Below are positions 1 to 7,443 of a stretch of DNA of 64,000 bases, piece after piece; the first letter of the stretch is position 1; each line of letters begins with the position of its first letter. Origin of the DNA: RYN-133 sp963785425 (lineage in GTDB: Bacteria; Actinomycetota; Actinomycetes; Mycobacteriales; Jatrophihabitantaceae); NCBI GenBank assembly GCA_963785425.1, contig CAWAVG010000001.1, positions 682,001-746,000 on the forward strand. Direction: 5' to 3'. The notes under the pieces were generated by a model. The model was not told the origin of the DNA and did not search any database. It was given only the letters and a program-made list of their open reading frames with translations. The translations under genes were made by a program, and so were the position numbers.

Positions 1-397
1 CGCGCATCGCGTGGTGCAAACCGCCGGCGATGTTGACCGAGTGCTGCACCACTCCGTCCCACACCTGCAGCGCCGCCTGCGCCGAGCCGCCTGCGATCAG
101 CGCCGACGCGTCGTACATCCCCTCGAACACCGGGTCGTCGTCGGTACCGAGCCCGAACCCGGTGAACGTCGGGTCGGAGCTCGCGGCGCGCACCGCTGCG
201 AGGTAGTCGCCGTCGTGGACGGTGAGCAGCCGCTCCTCGTCGGCCGGTTCCGGCTTGATGATGTCGAGGCGATCGAGCACACCGAGCGAGCGCGCGAGGC
301 GAATCGTGAGGTCGAGCCGTACCGGATTCAGCGGATGGTCGCCGAAATCGTAGGCCAGATAACCCTCGTCCCAGATCGCGCTCGCGGTGCACGCCAT
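1..397 (-). CDS. acuC: AcuC-type histone-deacetylase-family protein (partial, C-terminus beyond left edge)
   Basis: Only the first 132 residues are present because the gene runs off the left edge. It starts at an ATG whose first base is 397. The N-terminus contains IWDEGYLAYDFGDHPLNPVR, typical of acetoin-utilisation AcuC proteins, and near the edge GGLHHAM, which carries the paired active-site histidines of the arginase/deacetylase fold. Family members are zinc-dependent deacetylases; AcuC is known to deacetylate and so activate acetyl-CoA synthetase. The C-terminal metal ligands cannot be checked. It reads in the same direction as the gene ending at 461, with 63 bases between them, so it may share its transcript. 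Identity is fairly secure from the visible motifs; substrate is inferred from the family. Confidence 0.85.
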   Translation of the reverse strand, partial: MACTASAIWDEGYLAYDFGDHPLNPVRLDLTIRLARSLGVLDRLDIIKPEPADEERLLTVHDGDYLAAVRAASSDPTFTGFGLGTDDDPVFEGMYDASALIAGGSAQAALQVWDGVVQHSVNIAGGLHHAMR

Positions 398-460
398 GGA
401 TCCGACGCTAGTCCCAGGCAGGACGCGTCATCGCCCCGTCATCGCCCGCGTCGACGCGTG

Positions 461-1615
461 TCAGGCCAGCGCCTGAGCGAGGTCGGCGAGCAGATCCTCG
501 ATGTCCTCGATGCCGACCGACAGTCGCACGAGGTCGTTCGGCACCTCGAGCGGCGAGCCGGCGACGCTCGCGTGCGTCATCCGTCCGGGGTGCTCGATCA
601 GCGACTCGACGCCGCCGAGCGACTCGCCCAGCGTGAACACCTCGACGAGCCCGCACACCTTCAAGGCAGTCTCTTCGCCGCCGCGCAGGCGGAAGGACAC
701 CATCCCGCCGAAGTCACGCATCTGCCGTGCGGCGACGTCGTGCCCCGGATGTCCGGACAGGCCGGGGTACAGCACGTCGGACACCGCGGGATGATCGACG
801 AGCATCTCGACGACCCGGGCAGCGTTGGCGCAGTGCCGGTCCATCCGCACGCCGAGCGTCTTGACACCGCGCAGCACGAGCCAGGCGTCGAACGGGCCCG
901 CGACAGCGCCCATCGCGTTCTGGTGGAACGCGAGCTCCTCACCCAGCCCGGCGTCGGCCGCGATCAACGCACCACCGACGACATCGGAGTGCCCACCGAG
1001 GTACTTCGTGGTCGAGTGCACCACGGCATCCGCGCCGAGCGTGATCGGCTGTTGCAGATAGGGCGTTGCGAAGGTGTTGTCGACGATCAGGCGCGCGTCG
1101 TTGTCGTGCGCGATGTCGGCGAGCGCCGCGATGTCGGCGATGCCGAGCAGCGGGTTCGTCGGCGTCTCGCACCAGATCACCTTCGTCGCCGGCCGTACCG
1201 CCGCGCGGACAGCGTCGAGATCGCCGAGAGGCACCGGCGTGTACTCCACACCCCAGTTCGCGAACACTCGCGCGACGAGACGGAACGTGCCGCCGTACGC
1301 GTCGCCCGGAAGGATCACGTGGTCGCCCGGGCGGCACACCGTCCGCAAGAACGCGTCCTCGGCCGCCAGACCGCTCGCGAACGCCAGGCCGCGCGCGCCG
1401 CCCTCGAGTGCGGCGAGGGCTTCCTCGAGCGCCGTGCGGGTGGGATTGGCGCTGCGGCTGTACTCGTAGCCACTGCGCAGCCCGCCGACGCCGTCCTGCT
1501 TGTACGTCGAGGTCTGATAGATCGGGACGGTGACCGAACCGGTGAGCGGGTCGGGATCCTGGCCCGCGTGAATGGCCCGTGTGCTGAACCCCCGGTCAGG
1601 ATGTTGCGACGACAT
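461..1615 (-). CDS. metB: Cystathionine gamma-synthase/lyase-type PLP enzyme
   Basis: A 384-residue PLP enzyme of the Cys/Met metabolism family, normal length. The start MSSQHPDRGFSTRAIHAGQD is the usual N-terminus; longer in-frame upstream sequence is not needed. The PLP lysine lies in VVHSTTKYLGGHSDVVGG, and ETPTNPLLGIADI and SRSANPTRTALEEAL are family signatures. It makes or cleaves cystathionine in transsulfuration; gamma-synthase (O-acyl-homoserine plus cysteine) and gamma-lyase cannot be separated by sequence inspection. The cystathionine beta-synthase gene lies 950 bases upstream, and the cbs-metB pairing is also seen in mycobacteria (Rv1077/Rv1079). Its start codon overlaps, on the opposite strand, a possible start codon of the serine hydrolase gene. 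Confidence 0.9.
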   Translation of the reverse strand: MSSQHPDRGFSTRAIHAGQDPDPLTGSVTVPIYQTSTYKQDGVGGLRSGYEYSRSANPTRTALEEALAALEGGARGLAFASGLAAEDAFLRTVCRPGDHVILPGDAYGGTFRLVARVFANWGVEYTPVPLGDLDAVRAAVRPATKVIWCETPTNPLLGIADIAALADIAHDNDARLIVDNTFATPYLQQPITLGADAVVHSTTKYLGGHSDVVGGALIAADAGLGEELAFHQNAMGAVAGPFDAWLVLRGVKTLGVRMDRHCANAARVVEMLVDHPAVSDVLYPGLSGHPGHDVAARQMRDFGGMVSFRLRGGEETALKVCGLVEVFTLGESLGGVESLIEHPGRMTHASVAGSPLEVPNDLVRLSVGIEDIEDLLADLAQALA

Positions 1616-2567
1616 GGATGAGACGCTACCCAGCGTGCCGATAGCCCGTGCCCTCGCCTGCGTCGTGCTCTCGGCGGGACTGAGCGCCGCGTGCTCGGCG
1701 AGCAGCGCGGCCCACGACCCGACGACATCGCGGACCCATACGGCCACCGCCCCGGCATCGTCGACGGCTGCACCGTCCAAGACACCGGCCAAGACCAGAT
1801 CGGCCACCCCGCCGCCGCCGAGCCCGGCCCAGGTGCGGAAGAAGGCCCTCGCGGCGGTCCGGACGCTCGAAGCGAAGCAACCAAGGGGCGCGATCTCGGT
1901 CGCCGCCGTGAACCTGAAGACGGGCAAACGTTTCGTCGCGGGGCGCGCCGGCGGGATGTGGACGGCCAGCGCCTACAAGCTGTTCGTGGTCGAGGCACTG
2001 CTGCTGCAGAACGGGGGGCCGCTCTACGGCTCCGAGGGATCCGACGCGCAGCTGGCGATCGAGAACAGCGACAACCCCGCCGGCTACCGCCTGTTCCTGG
2101 ACGCGGGCGGCAACGAGGGGCTCGAGTCCGCGGCGCAGCGCTTCGGCATGCGGCACACGGTGCCGGGTGAGACCGATCCGACGTTCACCCGCACGAGCGC
2201 GGCCGACTTCGTGATCCTGGCCCGCAACCTCGTCGACCCGCACAGCCCGCTCACGCCGGCCTCGCGCCACTACCTGCTCGGCCTGATGTCCGACGAGGAA
2301 CAGGACCAGCGCTGGGGCGTCAGCGCGGCCGCCGACAAGGGCAGCGACTTCTACAGCAAGAACGGCTGGCTCTCGATCGACGACTCGAACCCGCCGGGCG
2401 AGACGGACGACGGACGCTGGGCGGTCACCAGCGTCGGCCTGATCCGGGTGCGGCACCAGCGCGTCGCGATGGCGGTGTTCACCCAGCACCAGCCGCTCAT
2501 GGGCGACGGCGTGCACCTCGTCGAACAGCTCGCGCGCGCGATCGCGCCGGCCGTCACCGTCGGCTGA
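1614..2567 (+). CDS. Serine hydrolase lipoprotein, class A beta-lactamase-like fold
   Basis: Encodes about 317 residues. An N-terminal hydrophobic stretch (ACVVLSAGLSAAC) ends in a lipobox cysteine, so it is probably a lipid-anchored exported protein, followed by a Ser/Thr/Pro-rich linker. The catalytic domain shows the SxxK motif (TASAYKLF), an SDN motif (IENSDNPAG) and, in the KTG position, YSKNGW, that is K-N-G. These are marks of penicilloyl-serine hydrolases; real beta-lactamase activity is not implied. The ATG at 1614 overlaps the divergent metB start; a GTG at 1635 gives a better signal peptide start (MPIARALACVV) and would avoid the overlap, so the start is uncertain. It sits between metB and cbs, tail to tail with cbs with no gap. 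Confidence 0.82.
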   Translation: MDETLPSVPIARALACVVLSAGLSAACSASSAAHDPTTSRTHTATAPASSTAAPSKTPAKTRSATPPPPSPAQVRKKALAAVRTLEAKQPRGAISVAAVNLKTGKRFVAGRAGGMWTASAYKLFVVEALLLQNGGPLYGSEGSDAQLAIENSDNPAGYRLFLDAGGNEGLESAAQRFGMRHTVPGETDPTFTRTSAADFVILARNLVDPHSPLTPASRHYLLGLMSDEEQDQRWGVSAAADKGSDFYSKNGWLSIDDSNPPGETDDGRWAVTSVGLIRVRHQRVAMAVFTQHQPLMGDGVHLVEQLARAIAPAVTVG

Positions 2568-3935
2568 TCAGGCGCCGACTCCCGCGAGGTGCCCGAGCAG
2601 GTCCTGCCGGGTGATGACGCCGGCGGGCTTGCCGTCGACGTGCACGAGCAACGCGTCGGCAGTGCCCAGTGCAGCGACGGCTGCGGTCACCGGCTCGCCC
2701 GAACCGATGATCGGCAGCGGCGCGTCCATGTGCGGCTCGAGTGCGTCGGCGAGCGAGGCCCGTCCGGCGAACAACGCGTCGAGCAACGCCCGTTCGGACA
2801 CCGACCCGACGACCTCGCCCGCGGTTACCGGCGGCTCGGCGCGCACCACGGGCATCTGCGAGACGCCGTACTCGCGCAGGATGTCGATGGCTTCGCGCAC
2901 TGTCTCGTTCGGGTGGCCGTGGACGAGTGACGGCGTGTCACCGCTCTTGCCGCGCAGCACGTCGAGGACGGTCGTCCCGCCCTGCTGCGCGAGGAAGCCG
3001 TAGTCGGCCATCCACGTGTCGGAGAAGATCTTGGAAAGGTAGCCACGTCCGCCGTCCGGCAGCAGCACGACGACGACGTCGTCGGGCCCGCAGCGCTCGG
3101 CCACGCGCAACGCGGCGACCGCGGCCATGCCACACGATCCGCCGACGAGCAGGCCTTCCTCGCGCGCGAGGCGGCGCGTCATGGCGAAGGATTCGCCGTC
3201 GGAGACCGCGATGATCTCGTCGCAGACCGTGCGGTCGTACGTGTCGGGCCAGAAGTCCTCGCCGACGCCCTCGACCAGGTAGGGACGGCCCGTCCCACCG
3301 GAGTACACCGAACCCTCGGGATCGGCGCCGATCACCTTCACGTCGCCGCGTTCCTTCAGGTAGCGGCCCGTTCCCGAGACGGTGCCGCCGGTGCCGACGC
3401 CGGCCACGAAGTGGGTGATGCGACCCTCGGTCTGCTCCCACAACTCGGGGCCGGTCGTCTCGTAGTGCGAGCGCGGATTGTTGACGTTGGCGTACTGGTT
3501 CGGCTTCCAGCCGCCCGGTGTCTCGCGGGCGAGCCGGTCGGAGACGGCGTAGTACGAGCGCGGGTCCTCGGGGGCGACGGCCGTGGGGCACACCACGACC
3601 TCGGCGCCGTAGGCGCGCAGCGTGTTCACCTTGTCGCCGCTGACCTTGTCGGGACACACGAAGATGCATTTGTAGCCGCGCTGCTGCGCGACTATCGCGA
3701 GGCCGATACCGGTGTTGCCGGACGTCGGTTCGACGATGGTGCCGCCCGGCCGCAGCTCGCCCGACTGCTCGGCGGCGTCGATCATGCGCACGGCGATGCG
3801 GTCCTTGACCGAGCCGCCCGGATTGAAGTACTCGACCTTCGCCAGCACGGTCGGTGCGAGGCCCTCACTGACCTGGTTGAGCCTGACCAGCGGGGTGTTG
3901 CCGATGAGGTCGACCAGCGATTCGTAGTAATGCAT
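2568..3935 (-). CDS. cbs: Cystathionine beta-synthase
   Basis: A 455-residue protein with an N-terminal PLP fold-type II domain (about 1-320) and a C-terminal CBS-domain pair (about 335-450). The PLP lysine is in NPGGSVKDRIAVRM and the phosphate/substrate loop is PTSGNTGIGLAIV; GVGTGGTVSGTGRYLKE is the PLP phosphate-binding glycine loop. It condenses serine (or an acylated serine) with homocysteine to give cystathionine, or makes cysteine from an acyl-serine. The CBS pair is a possible adenosyl-ligand sensor, as in the human enzyme. There is no N-terminal haem domain, as expected for bacterial enzymes. Starts at ATG 3935, 44 bases from the divergent SGNH hydrolase gene. The neighbourhood resembles Mycobacterium Rv1074c-Rv1079. 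Confidence 0.93.
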   Translation of the reverse strand: MHYYESLVDLIGNTPLVRLNQVSEGLAPTVLAKVEYFNPGGSVKDRIAVRMIDAAEQSGELRPGGTIVEPTSGNTGIGLAIVAQQRGYKCIFVCPDKVSGDKVNTLRAYGAEVVVCPTAVAPEDPRSYYAVSDRLARETPGGWKPNQYANVNNPRSHYETTGPELWEQTEGRITHFVAGVGTGGTVSGTGRYLKERGDVKVIGADPEGSVYSGGTGRPYLVEGVGEDFWPDTYDRTVCDEIIAVSDGESFAMTRRLAREEGLLVGGSCGMAAVAALRVAERCGPDDVVVVLLPDGGRGYLSKIFSDTWMADYGFLAQQGGTTVLDVLRGKSGDTPSLVHGHPNETVREAIDILREYGVSQMPVVRAEPPVTAGEVVGSVSERALLDALFAGRASLADALEPHMDAPLPIIGSGEPVTAAVAALGTADALLVHVDGKPAGVITRQDLLGHLAGVGA

Positions 3936-3979
3936 GGCGTCACCGTAGCGACCTTGCGAGTGGCTTAAGCTCAGTCGGC

Positions 3980-5005
3980 GTGAAGGTCTCTCCGCGCGCT
4001 CGCCGCATGGCCGCCTACGGCGGCGCCGGCGTCGGCGCTGCGGGCGTGATCGGCGCCGCCGGGCTGGCCGGACTGATGTGGGGCGAGGTCAAGCTCGCCG
4101 AGCGGCGCATCCCGGTGGCGACCGAGCCGCCGCCGATCTCGCACGACACAACGTGGGCGGCGCCTGGCGTGAGCGCGTCACGGCCGCCGATCAGGATCGC
4201 CCTGCTCGGCGACTCGACGGCGGCGGGATACGGCGTGCACCGCGACCGCGACACCCCGGCGGCGCAGCTGGCGATCGGCATCTCCGACGCGGCTCGCCGT
4301 CCCGTGCACGTGACCAATGTGGCGGTGGTCGGGGCCGAGTCGCCGAACCTGCCCGACCAGCTCGTCCGCCTCGGTAGCGCCCGGGTCGAGCTGGCAGTCA
4401 TCATGATCGGCGCGAACGACGTCACCGAGCTGACCAAGCCCTCCGTCGCGGTGCCGTATCTCGAGGACGCCGTGCGTGCGCTGCGGGCACGAGGCGCGGA
4501 GGTCATCGTCGGCACCTGTCCCGATCTCGGGACGATCCGGCCGATCGCTCAGCCGTTGCGCGCCTATGCCCGGCGGTTGTCGCGCCGGATGGCGCGCGAG
4601 CAGACCGTCGCGGTCGTGCGGGCAGGTGGGCGCACCGTGTCGCTCGGTGACCTGCTCGGACCGATGTTCGCGTCACGCATCGAGCTGTTCTCGGCCGACC
4701 GCTTCCACCCGTCCGAGGAGGGGTATCGCGAGGCGTCGCTGGCGATGCTGCCGTCGGCGCTCGACGCCCTCGGGATCCGCACCCGCGCGCGGTCGGCGAG
4801 CACGTTCACCACCAGGCGGTCGAAGCCGATCGAGCGGGCCGCGGCCCAGGCCGCGGCTCGTCCGGGCAGCGAGGTCGCGCCGAGCGACGCGCGGCCCGTC
4901 ACCGCGATGCGTGCCGGCGGCACGTGGGCCCGGCTGCGCCGCCGCCGCCCGCGCGACCCCGTGAGGGTGCGCACCGAAGCTGCCGTCCCGGTGCGTCCTG
5001 AGTAG
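3980..5005 (+). CDS. SGNH/GDSL-family hydrolase, membrane-anchored or exported
   Basis: A 341-residue protein starting at GTG 3980. After a short basic start, residues about 10-37 form a Gly/Ala-rich hydrophobic segment that could be a signal anchor. The SGNH blocks follow: LLGDSTAAGYGV with the nucleophile serine, IMIGANDVTE with the block III Asn, and DRFHPSEEGY with the catalytic Asp and His. The C-terminal 80 residues are Arg/Ala-rich and low in complexity. The family contains lipases, esterases and cell-wall deacylases, and substrate cannot be told. It precedes the thiolase gene by 35 bases. The order thiolase, GDSL protein, cbs also occurs in Mycobacterium tuberculosis (Rv1074c, Rv1075c, Rv1077), which suggests orthology to Rv1075c. 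Confidence 0.85.
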   Translation: MKVSPRARRMAAYGGAGVGAAGVIGAAGLAGLMWGEVKLAERRIPVATEPPPISHDTTWAAPGVSASRPPIRIALLGDSTAAGYGVHRDRDTPAAQLAIGISDAARRPVHVTNVAVVGAESPNLPDQLVRLGSARVELAVIMIGANDVTELTKPSVAVPYLEDAVRALRARGAEVIVGTCPDLGTIRPIAQPLRAYARRLSRRMAREQTVAVVRAGGRTVSLGDLLGPMFASRIELFSADRFHPSEEGYREASLAMLPSALDALGIRTRARSASTFTTRRSKPIERAAAQAAARPGSEVAPSDARPVTAMRAGGTWARLRRRRPRDPVRVRTEAAVPVRPE

Positions 5006-5040
5006 TTTCGAGAGAAGTTGCCGTTGTCGAAGGAGCCTCG

Positions 5041-6261
5041 ATGTCCGACGCCGTGATCGTGTCCACCGCCCGCTCGCCGATCGGCCGGGCCGCGAAGGGT
5101 TCGATGACCAGCATCCGTCCGGACGACCTGGCGGCACAGATGGTGCGTGCCGCGCTGGACAAGGTGCCCGCGCTCGATCCACACGACGTCGAGGACCTGA
5201 TGATGGGCTGCGGCCAGCCGGGCGGCGAATCGGGCTTCAACATCGGCCGGCAGGTCGCCGTACTGCTCGGCTACGACTTCATGCCGGGGACGACGGTGAA
5301 CCGCTACTGCTCGTCGTCGCTGCAGACCTCGCGGATGGCCTTCCACGCGATCAAGGCCGGCGAGGGGGACGTGTTCATCTCGGCCGGCGTCGAGACCGTG
5401 TCGCGCTACCCGAAGGGCAACTCCGACGGCTGGCCGGACACGCACAACCCGCTCTACGCCGAGGCCGAGCAGCGCACCGCGAAGGCGGCGGAGTCCGGGG
5501 CGGCCTCGTGGGTCGACCCTCGTTCGGAGGGCAACGTCCCGGACGTCTACATCGCGATGGGCCAGACGGCCGAGAACCTCGCCCTGTACAAGGACGTCTC
5601 CCGCGAGGACATGGATCACTTCGGCGTGCGCTCGCAGAACCTTGCCGAGCAGGCGCTCGCGAACGGCTTCTGGGCCAAGGACATCACCCCGATCGAGCTG
5701 CCTGACGGCACGGTCGTGTCGAAGGACGACGGGCCGCGCGCCGGCGTCACCTACGAGGCGGTCTCCGGCCTCAAGCCGGTGTTCCGTCCGGACGGACGGG
5801 TGACGGCGGGCAACTGCTGCCCGCTCAACGACGGCGCTGCCGCCGTCGTGATCATGTCGGCAGAGAAGGCGGCCGCCCTCGGGCTGACGCCGCTGGCACG
5901 CATCGTGGCGACCGGAGTCAGCGGGCTGTCGCCGGAGATCATGGGGCTCGGCCCGGTCGAGGCTTCGAAGAAGGCGCTGGCGAACGCGAACCTGACGATC
6001 GACGACATCGACCTCGTCGAGCTCAACGAGGCGTTCGCGGCGCAGGTGCTGCCCTCGGCGCGCGAGCTCGGCATCGACATGGACAAGCTCAACGTCAACG
6101 GCGGCGCCATCGCGGTGGGGCACCCGTTCGGCATGACCGGGGCCCGCATCACGTCCACGCTGATCAACTCGCTGCAGTTCCACGACAAACAGTTCGGGCT
6201 CGAGACAATGTGCGTGGGTGGTGGCCAGGGCATGGCAATGATCCTGGAGCGCCTCTCCTAG
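5041..6261 (+). CDS. Acetyl-CoA C-acyltransferase (thiolase)
   Basis: A 406-residue thiolase of standard length. The acylated cysteine is in VNRYCSSSLQTSRMAFHA; the second half has the His motif GGAIAVGHPFGMTGAR and the C-terminal general-base cysteine in MCVGGGQGMAMILE. ELNEAFAAQVL is another family signature. It cleaves 3-ketoacyl-CoA to acetyl-CoA and a shortened acyl-CoA in beta-oxidation, or condenses acetyl-CoA in reverse. A purine-rich site (cgaaggagcc) sits just before ATG 5041. It lies 35 bases after the SGNH hydrolase and is probably co-transcribed with it; two acyl-CoA dehydrogenase genes lie 1.2 kb downstream. Likely the counterpart of mycobacterial fadA3 by context. Confidence 0.93.
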   Translation: MSDAVIVSTARSPIGRAAKGSMTSIRPDDLAAQMVRAALDKVPALDPHDVEDLMMGCGQPGGESGFNIGRQVAVLLGYDFMPGTTVNRYCSSSLQTSRMAFHAIKAGEGDVFISAGVETVSRYPKGNSDGWPDTHNPLYAEAEQRTAKAAESGAASWVDPRSEGNVPDVYIAMGQTAENLALYKDVSREDMDHFGVRSQNLAEQALANGFWAKDITPIELPDGTVVSKDDGPRAGVTYEAVSGLKPVFRPDGRVTAGNCCPLNDGAAAVVIMSAEKAAALGLTPLARIVATGVSGLSPEIMGLGPVEASKKALANANLTIDDIDLVELNEAFAAQVLPSARELGIDMDKLNVNGGAIAVGHPFGMTGARITSTLINSLQFHDKQFGLETMCVGGGQGMAMILERLS

Positions 6262-6267
6262 CCGGTC

Positions 6268-6431
6268 CGTGACGCTCCGGGGTGTTGCGTGACGTCCCCG
6301 GACCTTGAGTGACGTCCCCGGACCTTGAGTGACGTCCGGACCTTGGGTGACGTCATTTTCGACGTCACCCAACTGCGCAGGACGTCACGCACCTGCGCAC
6401 GACGTCACCCAACTGCGCAGGACGCCACGGG
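6268..6431. repeat. Mirror-image repeat array with GTGACGTC core, between convergent genes
   Basis: Between the thiolase stop and the convergent BI-1 gene stop lie several head-to-tail units containing GTGACGTCC (spacing about 20 bases, e.g. ttgagtgacgtccccggacc), then a central perfect hairpin GGGTGACGTC-ATTTTC-GACGTCACCC (6345-6370), then inverted units containing GACGTCAC with a different spacer (aactgcgcag). The arrangement can fold as nested hairpins on either strand and probably ends transcription from both sides. It has no U-tract. The unit differs from the GAGTGGTCAC arrays elsewhere in the window but the architecture is the same. Confidence 0.8.
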
Positions 6432-6439
6432 GGCGCAAC

Positions 6440-7219
6440 CTAGTCGCGCATGTACCCCAACAGTCGCAGGATCTCGATGTACAGCCACACCAGGGTGACG
6501 GTGATGCCGAACGAGGCGTACCAGGCGAACTTCTGGTCGGCGCCGTTGCGGATGCCGCGCTCGACCACGTCGAAGTCGATCACGAGGTTCATCGCGGCCA
6601 GTCCGATGCACACGAGGCTGAAGACGATCGCGAGCGGGCCGCCCGACCGCAGGCCGAGCCCGTCCGGGGTGAAGAGGTAGGCAAGCAGGTTGACCAGCAT
6701 CAGGCCGAACGCGCCGAGCGTGGCAGCGACGACGATGCGGGTCAGGCGTGGCGTGACGCGGATGGCGCCGATCTTGTAGACGAACAGCATGCCGGCGGCG
6801 ACCATCACGGTTCCGGTGATCGCCTGGATGGCGATGCCCGGGTAGCGCAGCTCGAACACCTTGCTGATCGCGCCGAGCAGCAGGCCCTCGAACACCGAGT
6901 AGGTCAGGCACAGCACCGCGTTCGCGCGCCCGGTGAAGGCCATGAACATTCCGAGGCCCAGCCCGCCCATCAGGCCGACGAGCAGCAGCGGCATCGCGGC
7001 CGAGAGCGACTCGGAGGTGAACGCCCACGACACGGCGCCCGCGGCGAGGATCGTCAGCAGCATCGCGCCGGTGCGCTGGACGACGTCGTCGAGGGTCATG
7101 AACCGCTGGCCCGGGCGCGGGCCGGTGTAGGCCGGCTCGTCGAAGTGCTTCTGCAGATCGGTGGGCGTCGGGGTCGCGACGTTGGTCGCGAACTTCCGGA
7201 TGACGGGGTTCTCGGCCAT
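6440..7219 (-). CDS. Bax inhibitor-1/YccA family membrane protein
   Basis: A 259-residue integral membrane protein with about seven hydrophobic segments between residues 55 and 250, fitting the BI-1 (TMBIM) family that includes E. coli YccA and YbhL. The start is MAENPVIRKFATN, preceded on the minus strand by a strong ribosome site (aaggaggc) about 10 bases before the ATG. The soluble N-terminus of about 50 residues is typical of actinobacterial members. The C-terminal IDFDVVERG-IRNGADQKFAWYASFGI stretch carries the acidic residues linked to the proton-sensitive calcium leak in the family. Cellular role in actinobacteria is not established. It is monocistronic, flanked by the mirror array at its 3' side. 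Confidence 0.9.
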   Translation of the reverse strand: MAENPVIRKFATNVATPTPTDLQKHFDEPAYTGPRPGQRFMTLDDVVQRTGAMLLTILAAGAVSWAFTSESLSAAMPLLLVGLMGGLGLGMFMAFTGRANAVLCLTYSVFEGLLLGAISKVFELRYPGIAIQAITGTVMVAAGMLFVYKIGAIRVTPRLTRIVVAATLGAFGLMLVNLLAYLFTPDGLGLRSGGPLAIVFSLVCIGLAAMNLVIDFDVVERGIRNGADQKFAWYASFGITVTLVWLYIEILRLLGYMRD

Positions 7220-7443
7220 GGTGCGGGCCTGCCTCCTTCTTGCGTGGCCGCCGCATGCGGGCGGTCCTGTAGGGACAACGATAGGCACTGGAGCCGGGTT
7301 CCCGCACCGCCAGCCGGATGTTGCGCGCCGATTCACGCGACGGCGGTCACGTCCCCGTTGGCGTTGGCAGTACCAGCGGGTAACTTAGTATCCGATACAG
7401 CCGGTACCACTAACCGCACCGACGTCCAGCACAGGAGCAATCG

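Noticed and set aside
11..1621. Long open frames antisense to real genes, e.g. here, and at 4564-6372, 13833-14790, 37064-38551.
   Set aside because: Typical for GC-rich actinobacteria; the products are Arg/His/Asp-rich with no motifs, and the opposite strand holds recognisable enzymes.
3900..4000. SAM or other riboswitch ahead of the transsulfuration genes.
   Set aside because: The leaders of cbs and metB are under 50 bases or overlap other genes, leaving no room for an aptamer.
6268..6431. Possible CRISPR array, because of regular repeats.
   Set aside because: Units are about 20 bases, turn over in the middle, have no unique spacers of equal length and no cas genes nearby.
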